From Micropterus salmoides (taxonomy: Eukaryota > Chordata > Actinopteri > Centrarchiformes > Centrarchidae): DNA of 64,000 nt. The notes under the pieces are model-generated. The model did no database searches, had not been told where the DNA came from, and was given only the letters and a program-made list of their open reading frames with translations. Below, piece by piece: positions 20,681 through 30,522 of this stretch. Within the stretch, counting starts at the first letter, position 1. Each line of letters starts with the position of its first letter. The stretch is from NCBI RefSeq assembly GCF_014851395.1, contig NW_024043372.1, positions 7,081,490 through 7,145,489 of the forward strand, given 5' to 3'. The position numbers and the translations under genes were made by a program.

Positions 20681-20745
20681 ATGATGATCATGGTAAACAT
20701 TACACCTGCTAAACATCAGCATGTTAGCATGCTGACAATGGCATA
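20681..20745 (+). mobile_element. Teleost repeat, right part
   Basis: GATCATGGTAAACATTACAC, CTGCTAAACATCAGC and ATGTTAGCATGCTGAC are the later part of the repeat interrupted at 19900. Confidence 0.55.
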
Positions 20746-21385
20746 GCAAAGCAAAGAAAGCACCAATCATAGCTTTAGACTTTAGAAAAAAGTGTTGCAA
20801 CTCACAACAGATATACTATTTGCAGAAAAAAAGGCAATGATCAGTTATATCATTTGGAGTTATGTCAATTCTGACTCCAGACAAAGTCAGCTCGGTGTCC
20901 TTCCTCTAGATATAAAGGCACTAATCTAAAAAACAAATGTCATTCCTGTTAGTGATCCTATTTGATATCATGAGAAAAGGATGAAATTAACAGCAGTTTA
21001 AATCATTAATGGAATCCACATCACACACTGCTAAATCATTATCTTCTCCAGCAGGTGTATAGAGTATTTTAATAGGGATCCATCTCTTCGAAAAGAAGCA
21101 GGAAGCTGAACAAAACAAGTGCTCCTCTTGCCAAGGGGGACTCTGCAGCCAGACAGTACATAACTACCAAACTCATCTTGGCTTTAACTCAACATTCCAG
21201 AAGCTGTTCGTTAATGTTTATTATGGGATGAAAAACTGAAATGAATGCCAAATCAATCTTGTATGACTGTGTGCATATATATGCATGTGTGGAAGAATGT
21301 ATACAGTAGATAATGGACTATATGGCTTAATTCTGAAAACCACAGTAGGGAAAACAAAATAATGTAGAATCCAACTGTGACAGTG

Positions 21386-21416
<31 letters not shown>

Positions 21417-22659
21417 ATGGATTCATGCATGTGCAGAAAGATAACAAAACAGCATTCTCTGAGCTGTTTTTTTACATTACAAAAAGTTAAACAGGTTAGT
21501 AGAAAGTAAACAGTACATTTTAAAGTATTTTTGAATCTCAAAGGAAAGTTTGCAGCTCTCAATAATATTTATTTTTCTTAGAGTTAAAATTGGTGTTTTA
21601 CTGTGCACTGTGGTATTGCCAGAGGATGCACCAAGGTTTGAAAGGCTTGAAATATTAGAGGGTGATGGACATTAAATGGTCTCAGAAGAATCTAAACATC
21701 CTGCACTACCAGCAAAAATAACTTTGAGAAAGTCCTGCAGCTTTAACTGTGTTTTTTTCCTTCATTCTTACATGTATAGTTTGAAATAGCCTCACAATGA
21801 CATATAAATGATGGCAATCTTGCAAAGTCAGGTTATTTTGTGTCTTTACATAAGCAGCCAATTAGCTAGCAACCAGGATTAGGTTCATGCCAAGCATTTA
21901 CGAAGGGGGTTTATGAAGATCCTCAAATGTAGTGATGTTGTCACAATGTCAGCCAGTTAGTTTGCATGTCTGCTTTTTCCCCCTGCCATGTATTTACTCA
22001 GACCAGATCCTGCCACCTGCCCTACAGTTACCCCCATGTTCCCACCATTCCCCATCATCTGCCTCCCCTGCTCCAACTTCTCCATCATCCCAGTAGCAGC
22101 CCACTGGCATTTACAGTAGACCTTCCTGTAAATTTAAACTTTTTATTTTACTGGCTCAGATTCATGCCTTTATGGTTATAAACACACATCTGCATGTGAG
22201 CAGCTTTTTGTTAGAAATTGATTAATTCGGCTTTAAAGAAAGTTGAGAATATTACAAAGAAAAGATAAATTTCACTCAGTTCCCAGAGTTGAATTACAGG
22301 GCCTAACTAGGTCAAATGATACTAATCTGGCGGAGGGTGCCAACGTTACTGACATTTTTAGGTTAATTTAGCATAGTTTATGTATACGATGGTGGTGTTT
22401 GAGAAATGACAATGAATTGAAGGAATGATGGCGAAGGTAGACTTTGATGCAGTGTGTTTATAGCCATCACGAATGGGTGTGGCTAATGACATGGTGACGA
22501 GATCAAATGATATGAAGGTTATGTTGTACTGGTTGCAACAGTGGCTCTCAAGCTGGCCAGTAGTAAGACGGCCAGATGGGTATCTGCATGTAGGGCAGAG
22601 TTTCTGGACTTGTAGAATGAGTAATGAGAAACCTGAAAGAAAATTCTGGAAATAACTTC
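20746..22659. other. No gene seen; (TG)n at 21386-21413
   Basis: AT-rich sequence with one short TG microsatellite. The 113-codon minus frame at 21221-21562 runs through that microsatellite and has no other support. Confidence 0.45.
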
Positions 22660-22960
22660 ATGCTGGAGGAAAGCTGGGAGCAGACATCCCAGTGCCGAAG
22701 GATCCAGCTGACGTAAGCTCGGATGCTGAAGATCCTGACATCCTGGTGCCAGAATCCGTGACTAGTTTGAGTTGCAGCGGTTGCAGGAAGTCGGCTGCAG
22801 GGGGTTTTGGCATCCCGAAGCCTAATGCCCTGACTGGAGTTGGCAAGTGTATTTGCTAGAAGTGGACTGCTGGGAGTGCTGGCATCACGATGCCTGGAGC
22901 TCCAGCTAGAGCAAGCTGCTGCAGTTGCTTAACCTTGCTAGGCAACTGGAATTTGTGGGC
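22660..22960 (+). repeat. Degenerate tandem units, GCTGGGAG...GGCATC
   Basis: Related blocks recur three times with GGAAAGCTGGGAGC, CATCCCAGTGCC; GGCTGCAGGGG, GGCATCCCGAAGCC; and GACTGCTGGGAG, GGCATCACGATGCC. Spacing is irregular (70-120 bp). One + frame stays open over the first two units (including GADIPVPKDPADVSSDAED), but there is a stop at each end and no known domain. Confidence 0.3.
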
Positions 22961-23503
22961 TTGTGTCAGCCTCCTATGAGAAAATAGTGGTTTGCCCTAT
23001 TTCCAGGTGTGTGTGACAATATGTGTGCGAAGTAACTGTTTGCTCAAAAACAAAGATGCTAAAGAGGTTAGCGTATGTGCTGCTAGCATTCGTCATGTCA
23101 GAACTGGAGATAATTCTTTATTGAAAGATGAGCAAAGAATGGCACAGAAGTGCTCCGTGACTTGTGACGGAGTGGAAATGGCGAGGGTCTAGTTTCAGAA
23201 AGGCCCTGAGAATCTGGCTGGTTAGCTTTGACTACCAGCTTATACTGTATGACTGATTCTGCTATGCTGAGCTTTGGTCAGTCTGTCACACGGTCGTCAC
23301 TTGTGTTTCTTTACGTCACACAATTAGTTGTCCCATGCAGTTCTCTAAATATGCTGGGAGAAAGGAAGCTAGCAGAATATGGGTGTGTAGATACACTTGA
23401 TGTGAAACCAGTGTGATGTGACCCATCATAGGCAAAACATTAGTAAAGCAGTTCACTGCATTCTCAAATATACATCTGAGTTAAGTTAACACTACTCTGA
23501 CAC
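22961..23503. other. No gene recognised
   Basis: Two + frames of 66 and 62 codons (22992-23192 and 23228-23416) have no recognised motif. They could be fragments of the internal region of the LTR-like segment that follows, but I cannot show it. Confidence 0.3.
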
Positions 23504-23855
23504 TGTCAACAAAAATTAAACAAGTTATCTTTTACAAACAGGCCTGGGTTTTTTGTTTTTCCTCCTGCTTTCTGCCTCCCCCTCCCCATGTGTTTTCTCT
23601 TCTGGTGCGAAGTGGTTGATTGACGTGCACCTGCGCAGCCAGGCTGAGCTGCACATTGGCCAATCAGTGTGCAAAGGCAGAAACCAAAGTAGCACCTCAA
23701 AGGAGCACATGCTTTCTCACCCTCACAATGTGATTGATAGCCACTGTATTCCTTCAGTCAGTTGTGTGACTTTCATTTTGGAATAAACTTTGATTTGCGG
23801 AGTTCAATTATCTGTGACTCCTTTATGTTGCCTCCCTTCAGCCATGGTTGTAACA
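23504..23855 (+). mobile_element. Candidate LTR (solo or fragment)
   Basis: The segment may begin TGTCAAC at 23504 and ends GGTTGTAACA at 23855. It has a CCAAT-type GGCCAATCAG (23658-23667) and an AATAAA at 23782-23787 followed about 70 bp later by the end, the order expected of U3-R-U5. I found no matching target duplication (CACAC-like left, GTATC right), so the left edge is uncertain. Confidence 0.4.
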
Positions 23856-24737
23856 GTATCATTTAGATATATGTCAGGGCTGTTGTATCAAAGTAAATAG
23901 ATTAGATAGATTGTACAGGTATACCCAGTGATGTGATGACTCAGTGAATGTTCAAAGAAAACATCAGTCTGAAAGTTAAAAGTTTTGTATTTCTTTCTAT
24001 CTTCAGGAATAGTATGAAGTCAAAGCAGTTGTACAGACTTTGCACAAATTTTAGTTCTTGTTGAATTACAGAAATATCCCACTGAAAGTGTATTTTGAGG
24101 TAATAGTGCAAAATAAAGTGATGTGTTTTGCTGTTATAAAATAAAGAAGAAGCTCCCTATCAGACCTAGGTACTTCTCCTCATTGTTCTGATCGATGCAG
24201 CTGACATTGGTGGAGTTAGAGATGAAGTTCCCGGTAGATGGATGTGGAAAAGGTGAATAGAAATTGTGCCAGTACAGTTCCTTCTGGTGCTTTGGTTCTG
24301 CTCATTACTATGTTTGAGACACCTGAGCCAGTCTGTCATCCAAAATAAATAAATAATTGTAACACTAACACACTAACTAATAACTATCTCCCAAAGCCCT
24401 CCTTCCCATCATTTTATTATCCTCTCCCCACTCTTAAACCATTCTCGCCTTTCCATATCTTCTTTCTTTCATTTTATAGCAGTTCTCCTACTTTGGTCTC
24501 TACTCATGCATTCGTCCCTCTAATCTATTCACGCTTTCTGTCTTCCTTTTCTTCCCCCAGCTCAATCTGTCGCAGCGATCAACTTCCCTCTGCCTTTTTC
24601 TCTCCAAAGTCAATCTCTCCATTCACCGTTCTAATTAGAGTGTTCATTCCCAGTGACTCTGCCCCATACCTCTACACTGCTCGATGGGAGTTCTCCATGT
24701 TAAATAATGGATGAGCTAGTGAAGGACCTGTGGGTGT

Positions 24738-24784
<47 letters not shown>

Positions 24785-25079
24785 TCAATGAGGGACTGAG
24801 TGAGATGTAGTGTGTGTAAACAGGCAAGAGAGCACCACAGAGAGTTTGTTTTGTATGTGTGCCTGATTATATCTTTGGTGTGTGGGGGGTGGGGGCGGGG
24901 TCAGAGAGACAGGCCTTTGCCATGGTAATAGATTATTGTCATCCAGCCTACTGCCTGAAGAACCCCTTCATCTGAGCCAGGAACCCATCATTCTAGTCGG
25001 GCATGTCAACGGGCACCATGGGGGCCCTTAAGTCATTTAGCCTGGAGTAATGGGCCACATGCGCGCACATGCATGCGCA

Positions 25080-25114
<35 letters not shown>

Positions 25115-26058
25115 GCACACAAACACACACAAATGCATATACTCGAACTAGCTTACTCACAGCTTATACCTGATAATATTTTCAAGTTTAATGTCCCTGT
25201 CCCCAGTCTTTTACCGAGAAAGCTGATGTGTTTTTTGTTAGACAGAGTACCTGTGCTTAAGAGGCATGATAGGAAAATGGAGAGCAGGCAAACATGAGGT
25301 GAAAGCTTCATTAGCATGATCATAAAACATGGATAAACTCATTCCACAGATCAAAATAGAGACAGAGGAGCCGAGGCCATAAACAGTGCTGGAGACGAGG
25401 GGGCGAGTAAGAGAGTAGGGTGGCTTTATTTTTGCAGCAAATTACTTGAGATCTTACATGGTGGAATTGTTTCTACATCCTCCTCTGTCTAGATTTGAAG
25501 TCACAGAAAATATTTGTTTGAGTCAATATTACAGGGAACACTGCAGCAGCTGCTTTCATTTTCTTTTTTCTTGATTCCATTTTGTAGTGCAACTCTGATT
25601 GCAGTTTCTTGGATTTCCTGTTGCAACCTCAGAGAGGTCAGCTTGCGCGTCATCCTAATTGTGTATGAGAGGATTTAATACACAGGGAGAGAAACACATT
25701 GGGATGTGTGCATAAACAGGGCTGTCTGAAAGCTGTTTGTCATGAGGAGGTGACTTTGGTCAGACTGTGTCTTGTCTGGATCTGGAAGGACACACTATTA
25801 CACCCAATGACACACATGCACACACACACACACACACACACACTGACACACAGACACAGACATACACACACATCTCTGTCTGTCTGCTAGTGTGTCAGGG
25901 GCAGCAGGACAGCGTCACCGCTGAATGGCAATGACAAAATATGTTCTTCTGTCCACGTCTTTGATTACCTTTTCACAAATTATTTTTCAAAACTGCAAAG
26001 CATGTCTAGTTACAACTGGAAAGTTGAAAATACTGTGTTTTATGTTTTATTTTAAATA
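23856..26058. other. No gene; several CA/TG microsatellites
   Basis: Dinucleotide runs lie at 24740-24779 (TG), 25083-25112 (CA) and 25819-25843 (CA). A CT-rich patch lies at about 24400-24620. Repeat-free, possibly conserved patches lie at about 24910-25060 and 25420-25660, but nothing coding is visible. Confidence 0.45.
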
Positions 26059-26078
26059 TACACACACACACACACACA

Positions 26079-27644
26079 CAGTTGTTATTAGCCCCCCTTA
26101 TGAAATTATACAAAACTCTTTATTTCTCCATGGAAATGACAATTAACAACAAGTGTTTATAGTGTATTTGTTACCAACATAACGAAGACTACATGTCCAC
26201 TAAGTTTGATTAGGATATGTTATTGATGCATTGAGTTGAAACAAGAAAGGGCAAAAATGAGACGTCCAAAATTATTAGCCCCCAGGCCATTAATAGTCAA
26301 TAGTGTACCCTTTCTGAGCCTCAACTGACAACAACCTCTTAGTAGTTTTTTACTAGGTTGGCACAGGTCTCCTGAGGGATTTTGGCCCATTCTTCCATTG
26401 AAAATTGTTCCAGCTGGTCCAAATTGCGTGGTTTCCAAGCATGCACATTCACTTTGAGCACCCGCCACAGATTCTCAATAGGATTAAGGTCTGGGCTCTG
26501 TGCGGGCCACTCCAGGACCTTGGTTTTGGTATCCTTCAGGAACTGTTGGACCAATTTCAATGTATGCTTTGGGTCATTGTCTTGTTGGAAGACCCAGCGA
26601 CGACCTAAGGACAGAGTAGATTCCTGCATATTATTCCTCAAAATTTCAACATAATGTTCTTTTTTCATAATGCCATGCACCCGAACAAGGCTCCCTGTGC
26701 CTGAGGCTGCAAAACAGCCCTACAGCATGATGCTCACACTACCATATTCTTAGGGTTGAAGGCCTCTCCCTTTCTTCGCCAAACATAAGCAACATCCATG
26801 TACCCAAACAGTTCCAGTTTAGTCTCATCAGACCAAAGCACAGACTTCCAAAACTCATCTTTACCTTTCAAATGTTCATGGGCAAACCTCAGTCTGGCTG
26901 TGATGTGCCCCTCTATAAGTAAAGGGGTTCTTCTGGGACGATGGCCCTGAAGCCCACTACGATGAAGTGGGCTCACAACTGTGTTCCTTGAAATATCAAC
27001 TCCAGTAGAGGCCAGTTCAGCAACAATCATCTTGGCAGATGTGCTGACATCTCTGACTATTTTCCTCTCCAGAGTTCTTGAACTTGAGGTTTGTTTCTTA
27101 CAGAATTTGTCTCCTTGTACTTGGCAATGAGGCAACGTACAGCGGCTCTAGACACAATGAAACGCTTGGAAATGGCAGTATAGCCTTCCCCCTTATCATG
27201 AGCCTCCACAATCTTCTTTCTGAGATCAAGACTGATTTCCTTTGTCTTTGGCATGGTGAGTAAAAGTAGTCTTCAGTAGCCTCTCAATAATGTGTTCAAG
27301 TGCCCTGTTCCTTGGAGTCCTTTTATGCAAATTGAACGCTCAGGTGTTGTTAGGAAGCCAATTGACTGCACAGGTGTTGTCTGAAAGCTGATTGGTTAAT
27401 TAGTTGTGTTTTGAAAGCAAAAATTCACATGGGGGCTAATATTTTTAACCACCTTATTTTTCACTATATTTGATACAAAGCAAGCCTAAAAATTTATATT
27501 ATATTCCAAAATGTACCAAAAGCTAGTAAATAGCATTGGTGAATGTTTGATTATATCAAGTTTTATCAATGCTGCAAACATTGGCAAGAATTTTAGGGAA
27601 ATGTTCCATAATTCCTGGGGGGCTAATAATTTTGACCTCAACTG
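26079..27644 (-). mobile_element. Tc1-like transposon, element 1
   Basis: A 1566-bp element. The right terminus, read on -, is CAGTTGAGGTCAAAATTATT, followed by a run of C. The left terminus has the same CAGTTG and TTATTAGCCCCCC but lacks about 8-9 bases between them. TA follows the right end; the left end abuts a (CA)n run (26060-26080), so the duplicated TA there is obscured. The cargo is a single decayed transposase (26339-27254). It sits directly beside the 3' end of the R4-like LINE. Confidence 0.9.
26339..27254 (-). pseudogene. Tc1 transposase (DD34E), frameshifted
   Basis: The ATG at 27252-27254 opens a 65-codon N-terminal helix-turn-helix domain (LDLRKKIVEAHDKGEGY). A frame change near 27100 leads to a 133-codon part with the second DNA-binding region and WSDETKLELFG, which holds the first catalytic Asp. 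A second break near 26700-26730, where the usual GGGS-type glycine-rich loop is partly lost, leads to a 113-codon C-terminal part. That part has FQQDNDPKHT (second Asp, residue 34 of the piece) and SPDLNPIENLW (Glu, residue 69), giving the DD34E spacing of Tc1 enzymes. Total length is about 305 codons against the usual 340. All three acidic residues survive, but no single frame joins them. Confidence 0.9.
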
Positions 27645-27814
27645 TATATACTGTATATAAAATCCCTCTTTCTCTCTGGTATGTGTCATCCTCAAGCTCG
27701 GATTCTATACCAGAGGCCTGGGAGTCTGAGGGTTCTCCGCAGTATCTTAGCTGCTCCTAGGTCTGCACTCTTCTGGACAGAGACCTCTGATGTTTTACCT
27801 GGAATCTGCTGTAG

Positions 27815-28738
27815 CTACTCTCCCAGTTTGGGGGTCACAGCCCCCAGTGCTCCAGTTACCACTGGCACCACTGTTGCTGTCACTTTCCACATCTTTTCTA
27901 GCTCGTCTTTCAGCCCTTGGTATTTCTCAAGCTTCTTGTGTTTCTTCTTGATGTTGCTGTCGCTTGGGATTGCCACATCTATCACTGCAGCCTTCTTCTG
28001 CTGTTTGTCGATCAACACGATGTCTAATTGGGTAGCTATTACCAGTTTGTTAGTCTGGATCTTGAAGTCCCACAGGATCTTAGCTCGGTCATTCTCAACT
28101 ACCTTAGGTGGTGTCTTCCATTTTGACCTTGGGACTTCCAGCCCATACTCATGGCAGATGTTTCTGTACCATATGCCAGCTACCTGGTAATGGCTTTTCT
28201 TGTACACACTTCCTGCCTGAATCTTACACCCTGTTGTTATGTGCTGTACTGTCTCAGGGGCATCATTGCACAGTTTGCACCTGGGGTCCTGCCTGGTGTG
28301 GTAGACCCCAGCCTTTATTGATCTTGTACTGAGTGCCTGTTTTTGTGCCGCCATGATTAGTGCTTCTGTGCTGTCCTTTAGTCCAGCCTTTTCCAGCCAC
28401 TGGTAGGATTTCTTGATATCAGCCACTTCTTCTAAATATCTGTGGTACATGCCGTGCAGCGGCTTGTCTCTCCATGAACGTTCTTCGTCTTCCTTGTCCT
28501 CACCCTCGGGTTTCTGCTGCCTGAGGTATTCACTAAGCCCTTCATCTTTGGGGGCCAACTTCCTGATGTACTCTTGGATCTTTGTCGTTTCATCCTGGAC
28601 AGTGGTCTTGACACTCACTAGCCCTCGGCCTCCCTCGTTACACTTGGTGCACAGTCTCAGGGTGCTGGATTTGGGGTGAAACTCTCCATGCATTGTGAGG
28701 AGCTTTCTTGTCTTGATGTCAGTAGCCCCTATCTCCAC
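27815..28738 (-). pseudogene. LINE C-terminal zinc knuckle and REL endonuclease
   Basis: The longest open segment in the window, 307 codons. It opens with GATDIKTRKLLTMHG (thumb region after the RT). A CCHC-type knuckle follows: CKLC at residues 154-157, H166, C171. The restriction-like endonuclease signature comes next: LDIVLID (D239), AAVIDVAIPSD (D254) and KLEKYQGL (K/Y near 272). The reading frame ends with TAG directly after VTPKLGE, but the following codons to about 27700 still read as family sequence, so this is a premature stop. The endonuclease would nick target DNA to prime reverse transcription. Confidence 0.85.
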
Positions 28739-29640
28739 CTTTGGCCAGTTTATTATACCAGTGGGGTATCTGATGACTAGCAGGGCATATGTGTTGATGG
28801 CTCAGATCTTGTTCTTCCCATTCAAGGACATGCCTTACTCTCTGTAGGTATTTGGCAGTGGCGGACTTCCTTGCTGCCTCCTCATGGTTTCCGTAAGCCT
28901 GCGGAACCCCTAGGTATTTGTAGCTGTCCTGAACATCTGCAATGTGGTCTTCTGGTAGTTCAACCCCCTCGGTTCTGATCATTTTCCCTCTTTTTAATAC
29001 CATGCGACCACACTTGTCCAGTCCGAACGACATTCCAATGTCATTGCTGTAGATCCTGGTAGTGTGGATCAGTGAGTCGATGTCTCGCTCATTTCTAGCA
29101 TACTGCTTGATGTCATCCATGTAGAGGAGGTGACTGATGGTTGTTCCACTTCGGAACCGGTTTCCGTAGCCAGTCTTTGATGATCTGGCTGAGGGGGTTC
29201 AGGCCTATGCAGAACAGCAGCAGGGATAGTGCATTGACTTGGTATATGCCACACTTGATGGTGACTTGTGCAACTGGCTTTGAGTGGCTTCCAGACTTGT
29301 TTTCCACAGCCTCATTGAGTTCTTGATGAAGGCTATTAGCGTCCTGTTGATCTTGTACATTTCCAAGCATTCCAGTATCCATGTATGTGGCATTGAGTCG
29401 TAGGCTTTCTTGTAGTCAATCCAGGCGGTGTACAGATTGGTCTGCCTGGTCTTGCAGTCTCGAGTGACTGCTCTATCAACCAGTAGCTGGTGCTTGGCTC
29501 CCCTGGATTCCCGCCCATTCCCTGTCCATTTATTGAGCCATGTGCCTACTCATCTTAGTCCCTATGATGCCTGACAGGAGCCTCAATGTTGTGCAGAGGC
29601 AGTTATTGGCCGGTAGTTGGATGGGATTGTTCTTTTCTGG
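28719..29640 (-). pseudogene. LINE reverse transcriptase, frameshifted
   Basis: In successive frames on - the pieces show the N-terminal RT block (IQLPANNCLCTTLRLLSGII), WIDYKKAYDSMPHTW (motif A, with the catalytic Asp), KCGIYQ (motif B region, diverged), and LLYMDDIKQYARNERD, where YMDD at 29112-29123 is the catalytic motif C. SFGLDKC then marks motif D/E. The last 133 codons run to a frame change near 28720, where the endonuclease frame begins. At least four frame changes break the domain. The catalytic aspartates are kept in fragments. Confidence 0.85.
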
Positions 29641-29667
29641 GGATCCTTCATGATCATCATCCTTTAT

Positions 29668-29740
29668 GAGTATAAACGCCTGTCTACGTGTGTAACCTAC
29701 AGTGTAGCTACATGTAGACCCTACGCAGGAGTGTAAATCA
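29668..29740. repeat. 73-bp insertion in LINE with imperfect TIRs
   Basis: The LINE coding similarity is interrupted between a PRSEVK-like motif and a KDDDHEG-like motif. The inserted piece begins GAGTATAAACGCCTG and ends CAGGAGTGTAAATCA; the ends are imperfect inverted copies (about 12 of 18 positions). It resembles the end sequences of a fish MITE, much shortened. Confidence 0.4.
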
Positions 29741-30102
29741 AGCTTAACCTCGCTTCGTGGTACCTTGATCTTGGCCTCTAGCCTTTTCCTCCATGGGGGG
29801 TAATGCTATTTGTGGTTTGTGGTGTTGATCTTATAGTCAAGCATCTCTAGGATCACTGTTGCTGTGGCCTACATCAGCTCATTGGTCTCGGTTATGGCTT
29901 TAGTAGGGATAGTATGTAGTGCTGCATTCACATCTTCTAGCAGACTTTCAGAGGGTACTTTGTTACTTAGCCTTAGCAATCTTGGTCATTGTACTTGGGG
30001 GTCCAGTTTGGTTATGATCTTTAATCGTATTTCAGTTGCCCTTATGTTGAGTGATTGTGTGCCATAAGGGCTTGGGCAGGTCAGCGGGGAGATGTCATCA
30101 TC

Positions 30103-30154
30103 ATCCCCACACTCAGAGATTGGGTCCCATGCCCCAATCTCTGAGTGTGGGGAT
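30103..30154. repeat. Perfect 22-bp inverted repeat
   Basis: The arm at 30103-30124 (ATCCCCACACTCAGAG...) is exactly complementary to 30133-30154, with an 8-nt spacer. It lies in the upstream part of the R4-like LINE. Confidence 0.95.
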
Positions 30155-30334
30155 CATCTTGAGTCGTTTGATATTTGTTGTACCTCATCAATCTTTAGTT
30201 TTGCTGTTTGCAGATGTTAGAAGAGCTAGGAGTATATCCATACATCTTACAGATACAGTCTCTGCATATAACCCCTCTCACTATTGCTTGTATAGTAGCA
30301 TTGCATCAGATCCATATTTTCTGCTCTTGTTCTT

Positions 30335-30522
<188 letters not shown>

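Larger units (their letters stand above)
27690..30190 (-). mobile_element. R4/Rex6-like LINE, degraded
   Basis: A non-LTR retrotransposon with, in order on -, an upstream coding region (about 30190-29750), a reverse transcriptase (about 29640-28760), and a C-terminal zinc-knuckle plus restriction-like endonuclease region (28738-27815). This domain order is that of the R2/R4/NeSL group, which in teleosts includes Rex6, rather than LINEs with an N-terminal AP endonuclease. The 3' end lies near 27690, next to Tc1 element 1. Frameshifts, stops and a small insertion (29668-29740) show it is inactive. The 5' end near 30190 is not sharply defined. Confidence 0.75.

Noticed and set aside
21221..21562. 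113-codon minus frame with a His-Thr run
   Set aside because: It is generated by a TG microsatellite and hydrophobic AT-rich flanks.
27681..28190. 169-codon plus-strand frame
   Set aside because: It is the antisense shadow of the LINE endonuclease region.
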